In this document: piece by piece, positions 15,193 to 24,969 of the stretch
Layout: each line of letters opens with the position of its first letter
How positions within the stretch are numbered: position 1 is the first letter of the stretch
Assembly (NCBI GenBank): GCA_958449275.1
Contig: CAUDHE010000028.1
Span: 1-25,986, forward strand
DNA from: an uncultured Alistipes sp.
GTDB taxonomy: Bacteria; Bacteroidota; Bacteroidia; Bacteroidales; Rikenellaceae
Direction: 5' to 3'
DNA: 25,986 nt
The notes under the pieces: generated by a model
What the model was told of the DNA's origin: nothing
What the model saw: the letters and a program-made list of their open reading frames with translations, nothing else
Databases searched by the model: none
Made by a program: the position numbers and the translations under genes

Positions 15193-17754
15193 ATGAAAAC
15201 AAATCTTCGTCTTTGGGCGTTTGCGGTTGCTGCAAGCGCTGTGTTTTTGGCAAGTTGTTCGCCTTCGTCACCCGCGGCGGGAGAGAAGGTCGATGCCCTC
15301 GATGCTTCGGCATGGGAGGCGGCCAAGTGGATATCTGCCGCGGATGCTCCCGTTATTCAGGGCGGTAACAACGGCCGTGCGGCCGACGGCGCGAGCTGGT
15401 TCGTGTCGACCGTGAAGAATGAAGGAGAGGTCGCCTCGGCCAAATGGATGACAACGGGTCTGGGCGTTTATCAAATCTATCTCAACGGCAAGCCCGTGGG
15501 CGAGGAGTTTTTGAAGCCGGGCTTCACCCATGTGCTCAAAACACGCCGTTCGTTCACTTACGACATTACCGACGCATTCAAGCGCAAGGCAGGCGCCGAG
15601 AATCAGCTTTCTGCACAGGTCACCCCCGGATGGTGGGCGGATAAGATCGTCACTCCGGGCGACGGGAACATGTGGGGCACGAAGTGCGCGTTTCGCGGAG
15701 TGCTGGAGCTTACATTCGCCGACGGTTCGAAGAAATTGTACGGCACCGATCTCGAAAATTGGAAAGCAGGTATAGCGGGTCCCGTGAAGCATGCCGCGAT
15801 TTTCGACGGCGAGGAGTACGACGCGCGCGAGAAGATGGGTTACGAGTGCGTCGAGCAATTTGCCGCGCCCGAGGAGAACACGGAGTTTCGCGGCGAGGTG
15901 TTGCCGTCGGAGGGCGCCGAAGTGTATTTGCGCCATGATCTCAAGCTCGCTCCCGTGAAGGCATATGTGTGGAAAGATGTCGAGAACGCGAAGGATAACG
16001 AGTTCGGCAAGGTGGTTATAATAAAGGAATTCGCACCCGACCAAACCATGACCGTCAATGCGGGCGAAACGTTGGTGGTCGATTTCGGTCAGAATTGCGC
16101 GGGTGTGCCGTCGTTCGTATTCAAAGCGAAGGAGGGAACCACGCTTACCTGCCTGCCCGGAGAGCTGCTCAACGACGGCAACGGAGCGAGAAGCCGCGGC
16201 ATGGACGGACCCGAGGGCAGCGTACATCGCGAGAATCTGCGTATCCCCGATACGGGTTGCTTCCTGAAATATACTTTCGGGGCAGGCGACAAATATGTGA
16301 GCTACCATCCGAGCTGCACTTTCTTCGGCTACCGCTATGTATCGATCATCGCCACCGACGCCGTGACGATAAAGAAGATCGCGACGATCCCCGTCACCTC
16401 TATTGCCGAGACGCTCGAAACAGGCAAGATCTCGACGGGAGACGAGTCGATAAACAAACTCATTTCGAATACCTACTGGGGACAGCTGTCGAATTACCTT
16501 TCGGTGCCGACCGACTGTCCGCAGCGTAACGAGCGTCTGGGATGGACTGCCGACACGCAGGTATTCGCCGAGACGGGTACATTCTTTGCCAACACTTCGA
16601 CATTCTTCCGCAAGTGGATGCGCGACATGCGCGACAGCCAAAGCCGCCAGGGCGGTTTCCCGGGCGTGGCTCCGCATGCGCAGTACGGAAACGAGACGAT
16701 GCGACTGGGATGGGCCGATGCGGGAATAATAGTTCCGTGGACCGTATGGAAACAGTTCGGCGACAAGCGGATCGTGGATGAGAACTGGGAGTCGATGGAT
16801 CGTTTCATGAACCGTATATACGACACCAAATACAATCATGAGGCTTTGAGAGAGGAGAACCTGAACTATCAGTGGGCCGACTGGCTGAGCTACGAGCCGC
16901 TGGAGTCTTGCGGCGGAGGCGCCTTCGGTCAAGGAGGTCCGCTTCCCGAGGCTATAGACTATTGGAACTATCTGAGTGCATCGTATTGGGCCATAGACGC
17001 TGCCATGATGGCCGATATGGCGGCTGCGACGGGTCGCGACGCCGCGAAGTATGCGCAGATGGCCGCCGAGGCGAAGGAGTATATGAAAGCGACCTTCCTT
17101 AACGGCGACGGAACATTCAAGACCGAGATACTCAACACCATGCAGACACCCGCTCTCTTCGCTCTGAAAAACGGACTGGTAGAGGGTGAAGCGAAGGCGC
17201 GGATGATCGCCCGTTTGCGCGAAAACTTCAAGCAGCACGACAACTGTTTGCAGACCGGTTTCCTGGGGACGTCCATCCTGATGGCCACGCTCACCGAGAA
17301 CGGTATGACGGATATCGCTTACGAACTTCTGTTCCAGCGCAAGAATCCGAGCTGGCTCTATTCGGTCGACAACGGCGCCACCACCATATGGGAGCGTTGG
17401 AACAGCTATATGCTCGACAAAGGCATGGGCCCGCGCGGCATGAACAGTTTCAACCATTACGCCTACGGATGCGTGTGCGAGTGGATTTGGGAGACGGCCG
17501 CCGGTATCGCCGCCGATCCTGCCGTCCCGGGTTTCAAACATATTATCATGAAACCCGTGCCCGACAAGCGTTTGGGACATCTCACCGCCGAATACCGCTC
17601 TGCATCGGGCGTGATAAGCAGTGCATGGAGGTACGAGGGCGACAAGTGGATTTGGGAGTTTACCGTTCCCGAGGGCGCCACGGCTACCGTAACCCTTCCG
17701 GGCGAGAGCGAATCGAAAGTGTATGAAAGCGGCTCGTATACGGTGGAGAAATAA
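15193..17754 (+). CDS. Alpha-L-rhamnosidase, glycoside hydrolase family 78, lipoprotein
   Basis: It releases terminal alpha-L-rhamnose from glycans or glycosides by inversion. The N-terminus is a lipoprotein signal ending FLASC with Cys22. The following Ser-Pro-Ser-Ser-Pro lacks the acidic export motif, so periplasmic anchoring is more likely than surface display. Domain order is typical of GH78: N-terminal jelly roll (about 95-230, with VYQIYLNGKPVGEEFLKPGF), second beta domain (about 280-395, with VVDFGQNCAGVPSF), (alpha/alpha)6 catalytic domain (about 405-750) and a C-terminal beta domain. The catalytic signature DCPQRNERLGW spans D441-W451 with probable acid E447; the likely base is E734 in TTIWERW. 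Its 853 residues match the family. It stands alone, without SusC/SusD or a sensor gene. Confidence 0.94.
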   Translation: MKTNLRLWAFAVAASAVFLASCSPSSPAAGEKVDALDASAWEAAKWISAADAPVIQGGNNGRAADGASWFVSTVKNEGEVASAKWMTTGLGVYQIYLNGKPVGEEFLKPGFTHVLKTRRSFTYDITDAFKRKAGAENQLSAQVTPGWWADKIVTPGDGNMWGTKCAFRGVLELTFADGSKKLYGTDLENWKAGIAGPVKHAAIFDGEEYDAREKMGYECVEQFAAPEENTEFRGEVLPSEGAEVYLRHDLKLAPVKAYVWKDVENAKDNEFGKVVIIKEFAPDQTMTVNAGETLVVDFGQNCAGVPSFVFKAKEGTTLTCLPGELLNDGNGARSRGMDGPEGSVHRENLRIPDTGCFLKYTFGAGDKYVSYHPSCTFFGYRYVSIIATDAVTIKKIATIPVTSIAETLETGKISTGDESINKLISNTYWGQLSNYLSVPTDCPQRNERLGWTADTQVFAETGTFFANTSTFFRKWMRDMRDSQSRQGGFPGVAPHAQYGNETMRLGWADAGIIVPWTVWKQFGDKRIVDENWESMDRFMNRIYDTKYNHEALREENLNYQWADWLSYEPLESCGGGAFGQGGPLPEAIDYWNYLSASYWAIDAAMMADMAAATGRDAAKYAQMAAEAKEYMKATFLNGDGTFKTEILNTMQTPALFALKNGLVEGEAKARMIARLRENFKQHDNCLQTGFLGTSILMATLTENGMTDIAYELLFQRKNPSWLYSVDNGATTIWERWNSYMLDKGMGPRGMNSFNHYAYGCVCEWIWETAAGIAADPAVPGFKHIIMKPVPDKRLGHLTAEYRSASGVISSAWRYEGDKWIWEFTVPEGATATVTLPGESESKVYESGSYTVEK

Positions 17755-17791
17755 TATTAAGAATTAAAAAATAACTTGTTTCGAAGCAACG

Positions 17792-17825
17792 CGATAAAGT
17801 CCTCTCCTCGGGGAGGGCTTTATCG
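17792..17825 (+). terminator. Intrinsic terminator of the rhamnosidase gene
   Basis: CGATAAAG pairs with CTTTATCG, and the stem continues inward through TCCTCTCC with GGGGAGGG (two G-T wobbles), leaving a small loop. It starts 37 bp after the stop codon. The tail (ATATTTATAG) is AT-rich rather than a pure T run. Confidence 0.65.
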
Positions 17826-17982
17826 ATATTTATAGCATGCCGTTTATCGGAGCGCAGCGACCGAAGTCCCCTCCGAATAAGGGCAGACTTGCAGACGCGG
17901 CCGCGGGTTGGCGACTTTCGGCTTCGGTTTTGCGATATTGCGACGATATTACTTACATGTATATAATTATCTGCACTTAATT

Positions 17983-18324
17983 ATGACCGACTGGAAAGAG
18001 CGGTTGGGAATGGTATACTCCACCAATCCCGACTTCGAATACGATACTGCGGACGAGCCGGAACCCGAAACGCTCGCCCCCGAGCGGCAGAATCTGCGCA
18101 TCTGGCTCGACCGCAAGCATCGCGGCGGCAAGACCGTCACCATAGTGCGCGGATTCGTCGGCCGTGAATCCGATCTGGCCGAACTGGGGCGCATGCTCAA
18201 GAGCAAGTGCGGCACGGGCGGATCGGTGAAGGAGGGCGAGATCATCATTCAGGGCGACCGCCGCGACCGTGTGGCCGAGTTGCTCGCGGCAGCGGGGTAC
18301 GGCTGCAAAAAGGCGGGAGGCTGA
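17983..18324 (+). CDS. SUI1/eIF1-family translation factor (YciH-like)
   Basis: A 113-residue protein from the ATG at 17983; upstream in-frame codons precede a region without coding character. Residues 1-40 are acidic and probably flexible. The SUI1 domain covers about 42-110, with LDRKHRGGKTVTIVRGFVG, then LGRMLKSKCGTGGSVKEGEIIIQGD and a C-terminal helix (RDRVAELLAAAGY). The family is related to eukaryotic eIF1 and E. coli YciH, which affect start-codon fidelity or initiation under stress; the role in Bacteroidetes is little known. The next gene starts 13 bp later, so the two are likely one transcript. No clear TAnnTTTG box was found upstream. Confidence 0.9.
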   Translation: MTDWKERLGMVYSTNPDFEYDTADEPEPETLAPERQNLRIWLDRKHRGGKTVTIVRGFVGRESDLAELGRMLKSKCGTGGSVKEGEIIIQGDRRDRVAELLAAAGYGCKKAGG

Positions 18325-18337
18325 TTCGGTTACGTCC

Positions 18338-21313
18338 ATGCGCGCCGTCCGAAATATCGTACGTCTGGCGATCGTGTTCGCGACCCTCATCGCGGCCGAG
18401 CGAGCGTGCGCCCAGTATTACAGCTGGGGCGCCGATCCCGCACGCTTCAGATGGATGCTCGCCGAGACCGACGGGGCCCGAGTGATATATCCCGACCATA
18501 CCCCCGCCATAGGGCTATCGACCCTGCGATTCGTCGAGTGCATGCAGCCCTACATATCTTACGGCTATCGTCTGCCCGCTCTCGACATCCCTTTCGTCGT
18601 CCATCCCGAAAACATGCGGTCTAACGGCCTGGTGATGTGGCTTCCCAAACGCGTGGAGTTCCTTTCGGCTCCCGCCGTCGACGGCTACTCGATGCCGTGG
18701 ATCAAACAATTGGTGGCTCACGAATACCGCCATGCCGTGCAGTACAATAACCTGAACGTCGGATTCGTAAAGTTCCTGAGCCGCCTGCTCGGGCAGCAGA
18801 GTTCCACCATAGGGCTGCTCTACATGCCGCTGTGGATGCTCGAGGGCGACGCGACCATGTCGGAGACGCAGGTGTCGTCGTTCGGCCGAGGCAAGCAGCC
18901 GCGCTTCACGCTCGAATTTCGCGCTATGGGCGACATCGCCGCCAAGTACCGCAATACCGACAAATTCTTCTGCGGCTCCTATCGCGATTTCATCCCCGAC
19001 CATTATCAACTCGGCTACCAGCTCGTGTCGTACGGCAACGAGGTGACGGGAAAGGTCATTTGCGACGAGATCGCGGCCTACGGCCCCCGCCATCCGTGGA
19101 TGGTGATCTCCGCGGGTCTCACCATGCGCAAACTGTTCGGATTCACCACGCGCGATCTGTTTCGAGACACGTTCCGTTCGCTGGCCGACTACTGGGCCTC
19201 GCTGCCCGCCGTGGAGAATTCGGCCGAATTTATCCCCGCGCCACCGCGCAGGGGCTATACGAAATATTCGCATCCGATACCGATTGCGGGCGACACCCTG
19301 CTGCTGCTAAAGGAGGATTTCGACAATCCTTCGCGCTTCGTCCTGCTCGACGCCGCCACGGGAGCCGAACGCATGCTCTGTCACACGGGCGATGTGTCGA
19401 CGCGTCCCGTCTACGACAGCGTCGCACGGCGGGTGTGGTGGACGGAGTACAGACGCAGCAAGATGTTCGAAGAGAAAACGGAGTCGCGGATCTGTTATCT
19501 CGATCTCGGCGCGAACCGTCCCCGCACCGCGTCGTTGCGCGGCAATCTGCTATATCCCACCCCCGACGGCGAGGGCGGTATGGCCCTGACGGAGTATGAT
19601 TCCGACGGAACGTACACCGTCGTCCGTCGCACTCGCGACGGCGCCGAAAGCCGCTGCACTATGCCTTTCGGACAAGAGGTGCATTCGCTGACCTGGGACG
19701 ATCTCACGCGCAGTCTCTATGCCATAGTGACCGGCGACGAGGGCATGTGGATAGTTCGGATAGACGACTGCGGCTCGGTGCATCCAGTGACGCGCCCCGC
19801 CTACATAACGTTGAGCGGCTTGCGGGCCTGCGGCGGCATGCTGTACTTCGGTTCGATAGCTTCGGGCCGCGACGAGTCGCATTGCTACGACCTGCGCGAG
19901 GGACGGGAGTATCGCATCTCGGAGTCGACCTACGGATCGTTCGATCCCGCACCGACGGCCGACGGGCGCGTCGTTATGACTACCTACGACTCGCTGGGTT
20001 ATCAGCCGTCGATACAGTCGATGCGGGTCGGTTTGCACCCCGTGGAGTACTCCGCGCTGCCACTCGACATAGTGAACGCGCCGCGACGGAGCTGGAATAC
20101 CATCAACCTCGATACGGTGAAGTTGTGCGCTGCCGACACGGTTGCCGCAGCCGCCGCGCCGCGCAAGGTGCGCCGCTACCGCAAGGTTCCGCACCTCTTC
20201 AATTTCCACAGTTGGGCGCCGCTGTCGTACGATCCGTTCTCGCTGAGCGAAGGGGCGGTGAATCTCAATCTCGGTGCGACCGTAATGACCCAAAATCTGC
20301 TCTCCACCATGCAGGGATTCTTCACCTGCGGCTACAGCCGCGGCGACGGAACGGTGTGGCGAGGTTCGTTGCGCTACCACGGCCTCGGTCCCACGATAAG
20401 CGTGAATGCCGTATACGGCGGCCGTCAGAACATATATCCCGTATACACATACAACCCCGAAACCCACGCCATAGAGTTCCCTGCGGCTCCCGAACGCGGC
20501 AAGTACTACTCCGTGGGCGCGTCGGTGTCGTTCCCGCTCATGTTCCAACGCGGTTACCACACCCGCTACCTCACGGCGTCGGCCTCGTGGGAGTATTCCA
20601 ACGGCCTCGTTGCCAACACGGGCAAACTCTCCATAGGCGAGGGCGGCATCAGCAACGTGGCGACCATAGGTTACAGCAAGGGGCTGCACCTCACTTCGTT
20701 CTCGGCTGGTTTTCAGGACATGGTACGCATGGCGCACCGCGACTTCCGTCCTCCGTGGGGCTTCGCGGCGTCGGCGTCCTACGCCGTGAATCCAGCCGAC
20801 GGCCGATTCAGCGATCTCGTCGCTTTGTTTACCCGCGTCTACACACCGGGAGTGCTGCCGCACAACAGTTTCAATCTCGATCTCGCTTACCAGACATCGA
20901 TAGGCGGCTTCCGATCGCGCGATGCCCTTTCGGCTCTCACCTTCAAGTCCGCGCGTCTGCTGCCCCGAGGCTTCGACTCCTCGCAGATCGAGAACCGCCA
21001 TTATATGGCCGCATCGCTCAACTACGCATTTCCCATATGCTATCCCGACGGCGGCTGGCGCGGAATAGTCTATTTCAAGCGCATACGTGCCAATCTGGGG
21101 TACGACGCGGCCCGATTCCGCCGCCGCGGATTCGTCGCGCAAGGCATACTCCGCGAGCGTTGGCACAATATAGACTCGTGGGGCGGCGACCTCACGTTCG
21201 ACGTCAATCTGCTGGGTCAGCCCGCCTCGGCCACCGTGGCTGTGACTCTGTCGCTCTACCGCCCCAGCGAAGGCGGCCTCTATTTCGCCGCAGGCATGGA
21301 TCTGCCGTTCTGA
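18338..21313 (+). CDS. Outer-membrane protein with HExxH metallopeptidase-like domain, propeller and beta-barrel
   Basis: A 991-residue exported protein; the chosen ATG starts a signal peptide (MRAVRNIVRLAIVFATLIAA, cleaved near ACAQ, about residue 25). About residues 30-260 resemble a gluzincin/MA-clan peptidase: H128-E-Y-R-H132 (HExxH zinc motif) followed by E169 in WMLEGDA as probable third ligand. From about 300 to 600, strand-rich repeats (RFVLLDAATGAERML, SRICYLDLG, GMWIVRIDDCG) look like a TolB/WD40-type propeller. The rest from about 640 has alternating barrel strands and ends in Phe (YFAAGMDLPF), the usual outer-membrane sorting end. It follows the SUI1 gene by 13 bp. I do not know a name for this architecture; peptidase activity is inferred. 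Confidence 0.82.
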   Translation: MRAVRNIVRLAIVFATLIAAERACAQYYSWGADPARFRWMLAETDGARVIYPDHTPAIGLSTLRFVECMQPYISYGYRLPALDIPFVVHPENMRSNGLVMWLPKRVEFLSAPAVDGYSMPWIKQLVAHEYRHAVQYNNLNVGFVKFLSRLLGQQSSTIGLLYMPLWMLEGDATMSETQVSSFGRGKQPRFTLEFRAMGDIAAKYRNTDKFFCGSYRDFIPDHYQLGYQLVSYGNEVTGKVICDEIAAYGPRHPWMVISAGLTMRKLFGFTTRDLFRDTFRSLADYWASLPAVENSAEFIPAPPRRGYTKYSHPIPIAGDTLLLLKEDFDNPSRFVLLDAATGAERMLCHTGDVSTRPVYDSVARRVWWTEYRRSKMFEEKTESRICYLDLGANRPRTASLRGNLLYPTPDGEGGMALTEYDSDGTYTVVRRTRDGAESRCTMPFGQEVHSLTWDDLTRSLYAIVTGDEGMWIVRIDDCGSVHPVTRPAYITLSGLRACGGMLYFGSIASGRDESHCYDLREGREYRISESTYGSFDPAPTADGRVVMTTYDSLGYQPSIQSMRVGLHPVEYSALPLDIVNAPRRSWNTINLDTVKLCAADTVAAAAAPRKVRRYRKVPHLFNFHSWAPLSYDPFSLSEGAVNLNLGATVMTQNLLSTMQGFFTCGYSRGDGTVWRGSLRYHGLGPTISVNAVYGGRQNIYPVYTYNPETHAIEFPAAPERGKYYSVGASVSFPLMFQRGYHTRYLTASASWEYSNGLVANTGKLSIGEGGISNVATIGYSKGLHLTSFSAGFQDMVRMAHRDFRPPWGFAASASYAVNPADGRFSDLVALFTRVYTPGVLPHNSFNLDLAYQTSIGGFRSRDALSALTFKSARLLPRGFDSSQIENRHYMAASLNYAFPICYPDGGWRGIVYFKRIRANLGYDAARFRRRGFVAQGILRERWHNIDSWGGDLTFDVNLLGQPASATVAVTLSLYRPSEGGLYFAAGMDLPF

Positions 21314-21420
21314 GCGGCGGATATCATCGCTTTCGGCTCGCACGGTTCTGAAGAGCCGCAAGAATACCGCAAGCTTGAGTCAGATAGTTACGAAAATGTA
21401 CTCCTTTCCGAATAAATTTA

Positions 21421-21429
21421 TAACTTTGC
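21421..21429 (+). promoter_or_regulatory. -7 promoter element of pbp1A-asd
   Basis: TAACTTTGC (TAnnTTTGC) lies 28 bp before the ATG at 21458, within AT-rich DNA. No TTG lies about 20 bp upstream. Confidence 0.6.
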
Positions 21430-21457
21430 ACGTTAGAATACAGCACAACCTTTCGAC

Positions 21458-23863
21458 ATGGATATAAAGAAGGCGATAAAGGATAAGAACAACATCATAA
21501 AGGCGATGTGGATCATCGCCCTCGGTCCCGTGGCGCTCATCTTCGCGATGCTCGCGCTGGCCGCTTCGGGACTTTTCGGACGCATGCCCTCGTTCGAGGA
21601 GCTGGAAAATCCCAAGAGCAATCTCGCTACCGAGATTTACGGCGACGACGGTCATGTCATCGGCTCGTTTTTCGTCGAGAACCGCTCCTACGTGCAGTAT
21701 TCCGATCTGTTTCCGCAGGACTCCGCGCAGCATATATCGCTCGGCGGCCACAATGTGCCGCCCATAGTCGCCGCGCTGATCTCCACCGAGGACGTGCGTT
21801 TCCGCCGCCACTCGGGTATCGACATCCCTTCGCTTTTCCGCGTGGGAATCAAGACCGTGGCGTTGCAGAATCATTCGCAGGGCGGCGGCAGCACCATCAC
21901 GCAGCAGCTCGCCAAGAACCTCTTTCCGCGCGACACTGTGCGCAACCGCGGCAAGGCAGGCCGCACGCTGAAGCTCGTGCAGTCGAAATTCAAGGAGTGG
22001 ATAACGGCTCTCAAACTCGAGCACAACTACACCAAGGAGGAGATAGCCGCCATGTATCTCAACACCGTCGAGTACGGTTCGAACGCCTACGGCATAAAAT
22101 CGGCCGCGAGTACCTTTTTCAACAAGGCGCCCGACGAGCTGAACATTCAGGAGGCCGCCATGCTGGTGGGCGTGGTTAACGCCCCCACGCGTTATTCGCC
22201 CGTGCGCAACTACGACAATGCCTTGGCCCGCCGCAATCTGGTGCTCAACCGAATGCGAGCTGCGGGCGCCATCACCCGCCACGAGTGCGATTCGCTCTCG
22301 GCGCTGCCCATAACGCTCGATTACAGACCCATATCGCACAACGACGGCGAGGCTACCTATTTCCGCGAAATGCTGCGTCAGGTGATGAACATGGCGCGGC
22401 CCGTGCGGCGGCAGTTCCTCACCGACTGGGATTACGAGCAGGCGGTGAAGGAGTACGACGAGAACCCTCTCTACGGCTGGTGCCTGAAGAACAAGAAGGC
22501 CGACGGCACGCCGTACAACATCTATCGCGACGGACTACGCATCTACACCACCATCTCGCCCGCCATGCAGCGTTATGCCGAGCAGGCGATTCAAAAGCAG
22601 ATGGAGACCGTGATCCAGCCGCGCATGGACCGTCAGGTGAAGACTTCGGGCGTGTTGTTCCGCAACACCACGGCCGAGGAGCGCGAGCAGATCGTCAAAC
22701 GCGCCATGAAGAACTCCGACCGATACCGCGAGATGAAAAAGGCGGGAGCCTCGGAGAAGGAGATATTCGCCTCGTTCGACAAGAAGTGCGACATGCGCGT
22801 ATTCACGTTCAAGGGCGAGCGCGACACGGTGATGACCCCGCGCGACTCGATCCTGCATCACAAACGCATCATGCGCGCCTCGTTCGTGGCGATGGAGCCG
22901 CACTCGGGCCACGTGAAGGCCTACGTGGGCGGTCCCAATTTCCGCTACTTCAAATACGACATGGCCAAGCAGGGCAAGCGACAGATAGGCTCCACCGTGA
23001 AGCCTTTCATCTACACCTTCGCCATCGACCGTTTGGGCCTCACCCCCTGTACCATGGCTCCCAACCTGCCCGTGTCGATCGAGACCCCCGCAGGCATCTG
23101 GTCGCCCAAGGAGGCGGGCAAGGTCGAGTACGACGGCGTGCTGCATCCGCTCTACTGGGGTCTGGCCAATTCGCGCAACAACTATTCGGCGTGGATCATG
23201 AAGCAGGCCAAACAGCCTGAGACGGTGGCCGATTTCCTGCACAACATGGGTATACGCAGCTACATCTATCCCGCCTACGCCTTGTGTCTCGGCGCTTTCG
23301 AATCCAACGTGTTCGAGCTGGCCAGCGCCTATTCGACGTTCGTCAACGAGGGCGTGCATACCGATCCCATATTCGTCACGCGCATCGAGGACCGTCAGGG
23401 CAACCTCATCGCGAGCTTCATTCCGCAGTCGCAGGACGCCATCAACAAACAGACGGCATACACCATGCTCACCATGCTCCAGCGGGTGATAACCGCGGGA
23501 ACGGGCGGCCGACTGGTGTGGCAGTTCGGGATGAAGGACATGGAGATCGGCGGCAAGACGGGTACTTCCAACGAAAACCGCGATGCGTGGTTCATGTGCG
23601 TCACGCCCAATTTGGTGGCGGGATCGTGGGTCGGCGGCGAGGACCAGTCGGTGCACTTCCCCGCGGGCGGCGAGGGCAGTATCATGGCCCTGCCCATCGT
23701 GGGCGAGTTCCTCACCAAGGCATATGCCGATCCGCGCCTCGGACTCAGTCGTAACGCCAAGTTCACACGACCCGAGGGTTGGGAATCCTACGATTGTCCG
23801 AAGGAGCTGTCGCCCGACGAATCGTCTGTGCAACAGAGCGGCGGCGACGAGTTTTTCGATTGA
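21458..23863 (+). CDS. Class A penicillin-binding protein 1A (glycosyltransferase/transpeptidase)
   Basis: It polymerises lipid II and crosslinks peptidoglycan at the outer face of the inner membrane. A short cytoplasmic tail is followed by one membrane helix (about 17-40). The GT51 glycosyltransferase domain (about 60-240) has the catalytic E111 in STEDVRFRRHSG and GGGSTITQQLAKNLF. The transpeptidase domain has all three penicillin-binding motifs: S512-T-V-K515, S572-R-N574 and K700-T-G-T703. A long insert between the domains (roughly 330-460) is lysine- and glutamate-rich. The C-terminus is short and polar, without extra domains. The 801 residues fit class A PBPs (mrcA/ponA type). asd follows after 63 bp. 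Confidence 0.95.
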   Translation: MDIKKAIKDKNNIIKAMWIIALGPVALIFAMLALAASGLFGRMPSFEELENPKSNLATEIYGDDGHVIGSFFVENRSYVQYSDLFPQDSAQHISLGGHNVPPIVAALISTEDVRFRRHSGIDIPSLFRVGIKTVALQNHSQGGGSTITQQLAKNLFPRDTVRNRGKAGRTLKLVQSKFKEWITALKLEHNYTKEEIAAMYLNTVEYGSNAYGIKSAASTFFNKAPDELNIQEAAMLVGVVNAPTRYSPVRNYDNALARRNLVLNRMRAAGAITRHECDSLSALPITLDYRPISHNDGEATYFREMLRQVMNMARPVRRQFLTDWDYEQAVKEYDENPLYGWCLKNKKADGTPYNIYRDGLRIYTTISPAMQRYAEQAIQKQMETVIQPRMDRQVKTSGVLFRNTTAEEREQIVKRAMKNSDRYREMKKAGASEKEIFASFDKKCDMRVFTFKGERDTVMTPRDSILHHKRIMRASFVAMEPHSGHVKAYVGGPNFRYFKYDMAKQGKRQIGSTVKPFIYTFAIDRLGLTPCTMAPNLPVSIETPAGIWSPKEAGKVEYDGVLHPLYWGLANSRNNYSAWIMKQAKQPETVADFLHNMGIRSYIYPAYALCLGAFESNVFELASAYSTFVNEGVHTDPIFVTRIEDRQGNLIASFIPQSQDAINKQTAYTMLTMLQRVITAGTGGRLVWQFGMKDMEIGGKTGTSNENRDAWFMCVTPNLVAGSWVGGEDQSVHFPAGGEGSIMALPIVGEFLTKAYADPRLGLSRNAKFTRPEGWESYDCPKELSPDESSVQQSGGDEFFD

Positions 23864-23926
23864 CAACCTCCGTCGGCCGAGTTTCGCCGACGCGAAAACC
23901 ATACGACAGAACAAAAACCCGAGAAT

Positions 23927-24934
23927 ATGAGAATTGCCATTGTGGGCGCGAGCGGCGCCGTGGGTCAGGAGTTTCTGACCATTCTGAATGAACGAACCGA
24001 TTTTCCCGTCGACGAGCTTCTGCTCTTCGGATCCGAGCGCAGTGCGGGACGAAAATACACTTTCCGAGGCAAGGAGGTCGAGGTGAAGCAGCTTTGTCAC
24101 AACGACGATTTCAAAGGCGTCGACATAGCGCTGACATCGGCGGGGGCGGGTATTTCGAAAGAGTTCGCCGAGACCATCACCAAGCACGGTGCGCTGATGA
24201 TCGATAACTCGAGTGCATTCCGCATGGACGCCGACGTGCCTTTGGTGGTGCCCGAGGTCAATCCCGAGGATGCTCTCGACGCTCCGCGGCGCATAATAGC
24301 CAATCCCAACTGCACCACCATACAGATGGTAGTGGCCCTGAAGGCCATCGAGAAGGTGTCGCATATCCGCAAGGTGCACGTGGCTACCTACCAGTCGGCC
24401 AGCGGCGGCGGCGCGCAGGCTATGGCCGAACTCCGCACCCAGCATGCGCAGATCGTGGCAGGCGAGGAGCCCGCGGTGGAGAAGTTCGCCTATCAGCTGG
24501 CCTACAACGTGATTCCTCATATCGACGTCTTCACCGACAACGACTACACCAAGGAGGAGATGAAGATGTACAACGAGACGCGCAAGATCATGCACTCCGA
24601 CATCGAAGTGTCGGCAACTTGCGTGCGCGTGCCCGTCATGCGCGCTCACTCGGAGAGCATATGGATCGAGACCGAACGTCCCGTAACGCCTGCCGAGGCC
24701 CGCGAGGCATTTGCGCAAGCCGAAGGCGTGGTTCTGATGGATACCCCTGCCGACAAGGTCTATCCCATGCCGCTCTTCATCGCGGGTAAGGATCCCGTAT
24801 ACGTGGGCCGCATCCGTAAGGATCTCACCTCGCCCAACGGACTCACGTTCTGGTGCGTGGCCGATCAGATCAAGAAAGGCGCCGCGCTCAATGCGGTGCA
24901 AATAGCCGAATGGCTTATCAAGAACCGCAAGTAA
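23927..24934 (+). CDS. asd: Aspartate-semialdehyde dehydrogenase
   Basis: It reduces aspartyl phosphate to aspartate semialdehyde with NADPH, the branch point to lysine/diaminopimelate, threonine and methionine. The N-terminus MRIAIVGASGAVGQEFL is the Rossmann NADP-binding loop. Other family signatures are IDNSSAFRMD, the catalytic cysteine C129 in NPNCTTIQM, and the acid/base His H241 in RVPVMRAHSESIW. The 335 residues match the family. Being just downstream of pbp1A (63-bp gap, no terminator seen), it probably shares its transcript, linking diaminopimelate supply with peptidoglycan synthesis. Confidence 0.96.
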   Translation: MRIAIVGASGAVGQEFLTILNERTDFPVDELLLFGSERSAGRKYTFRGKEVEVKQLCHNDDFKGVDIALTSAGAGISKEFAETITKHGALMIDNSSAFRMDADVPLVVPEVNPEDALDAPRRIIANPNCTTIQMVVALKAIEKVSHIRKVHVATYQSASGGGAQAMAELRTQHAQIVAGEEPAVEKFAYQLAYNVIPHIDVFTDNDYTKEEMKMYNETRKIMHSDIEVSATCVRVPVMRAHSESIWIETERPVTPAEAREAFAQAEGVVLMDTPADKVYPMPLFIAGKDPVYVGRIRKDLTSPNGLTFWCVADQIKKGAALNAVQIAEWLIKNRK

Positions 24935-24940
24935 TATGAG

Positions 24941-24969
24941 AAAGGCCCGATAAATTTCGGGCCTTTTTT
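24941..24969 (+). terminator. Strong intrinsic terminator after asd
   Basis: A perfect 10-bp stem (AAAGGCCCGA 24941-24950 with TCGGGCCTTT 24957-24966), a 6-nt loop and a run of six T (24964-24969). It starts 7 bp after the asd stop and is the clearest rho-independent terminator in the window. Confidence 0.92.

Noticed and set aside
21334..21358. Small hairpin (CGGCTC/GAGCCG) after the barrel protein gene as a terminator
   Set aside because: Only 6 bp, with a 13-nt loop and no T tract; too weak to call.
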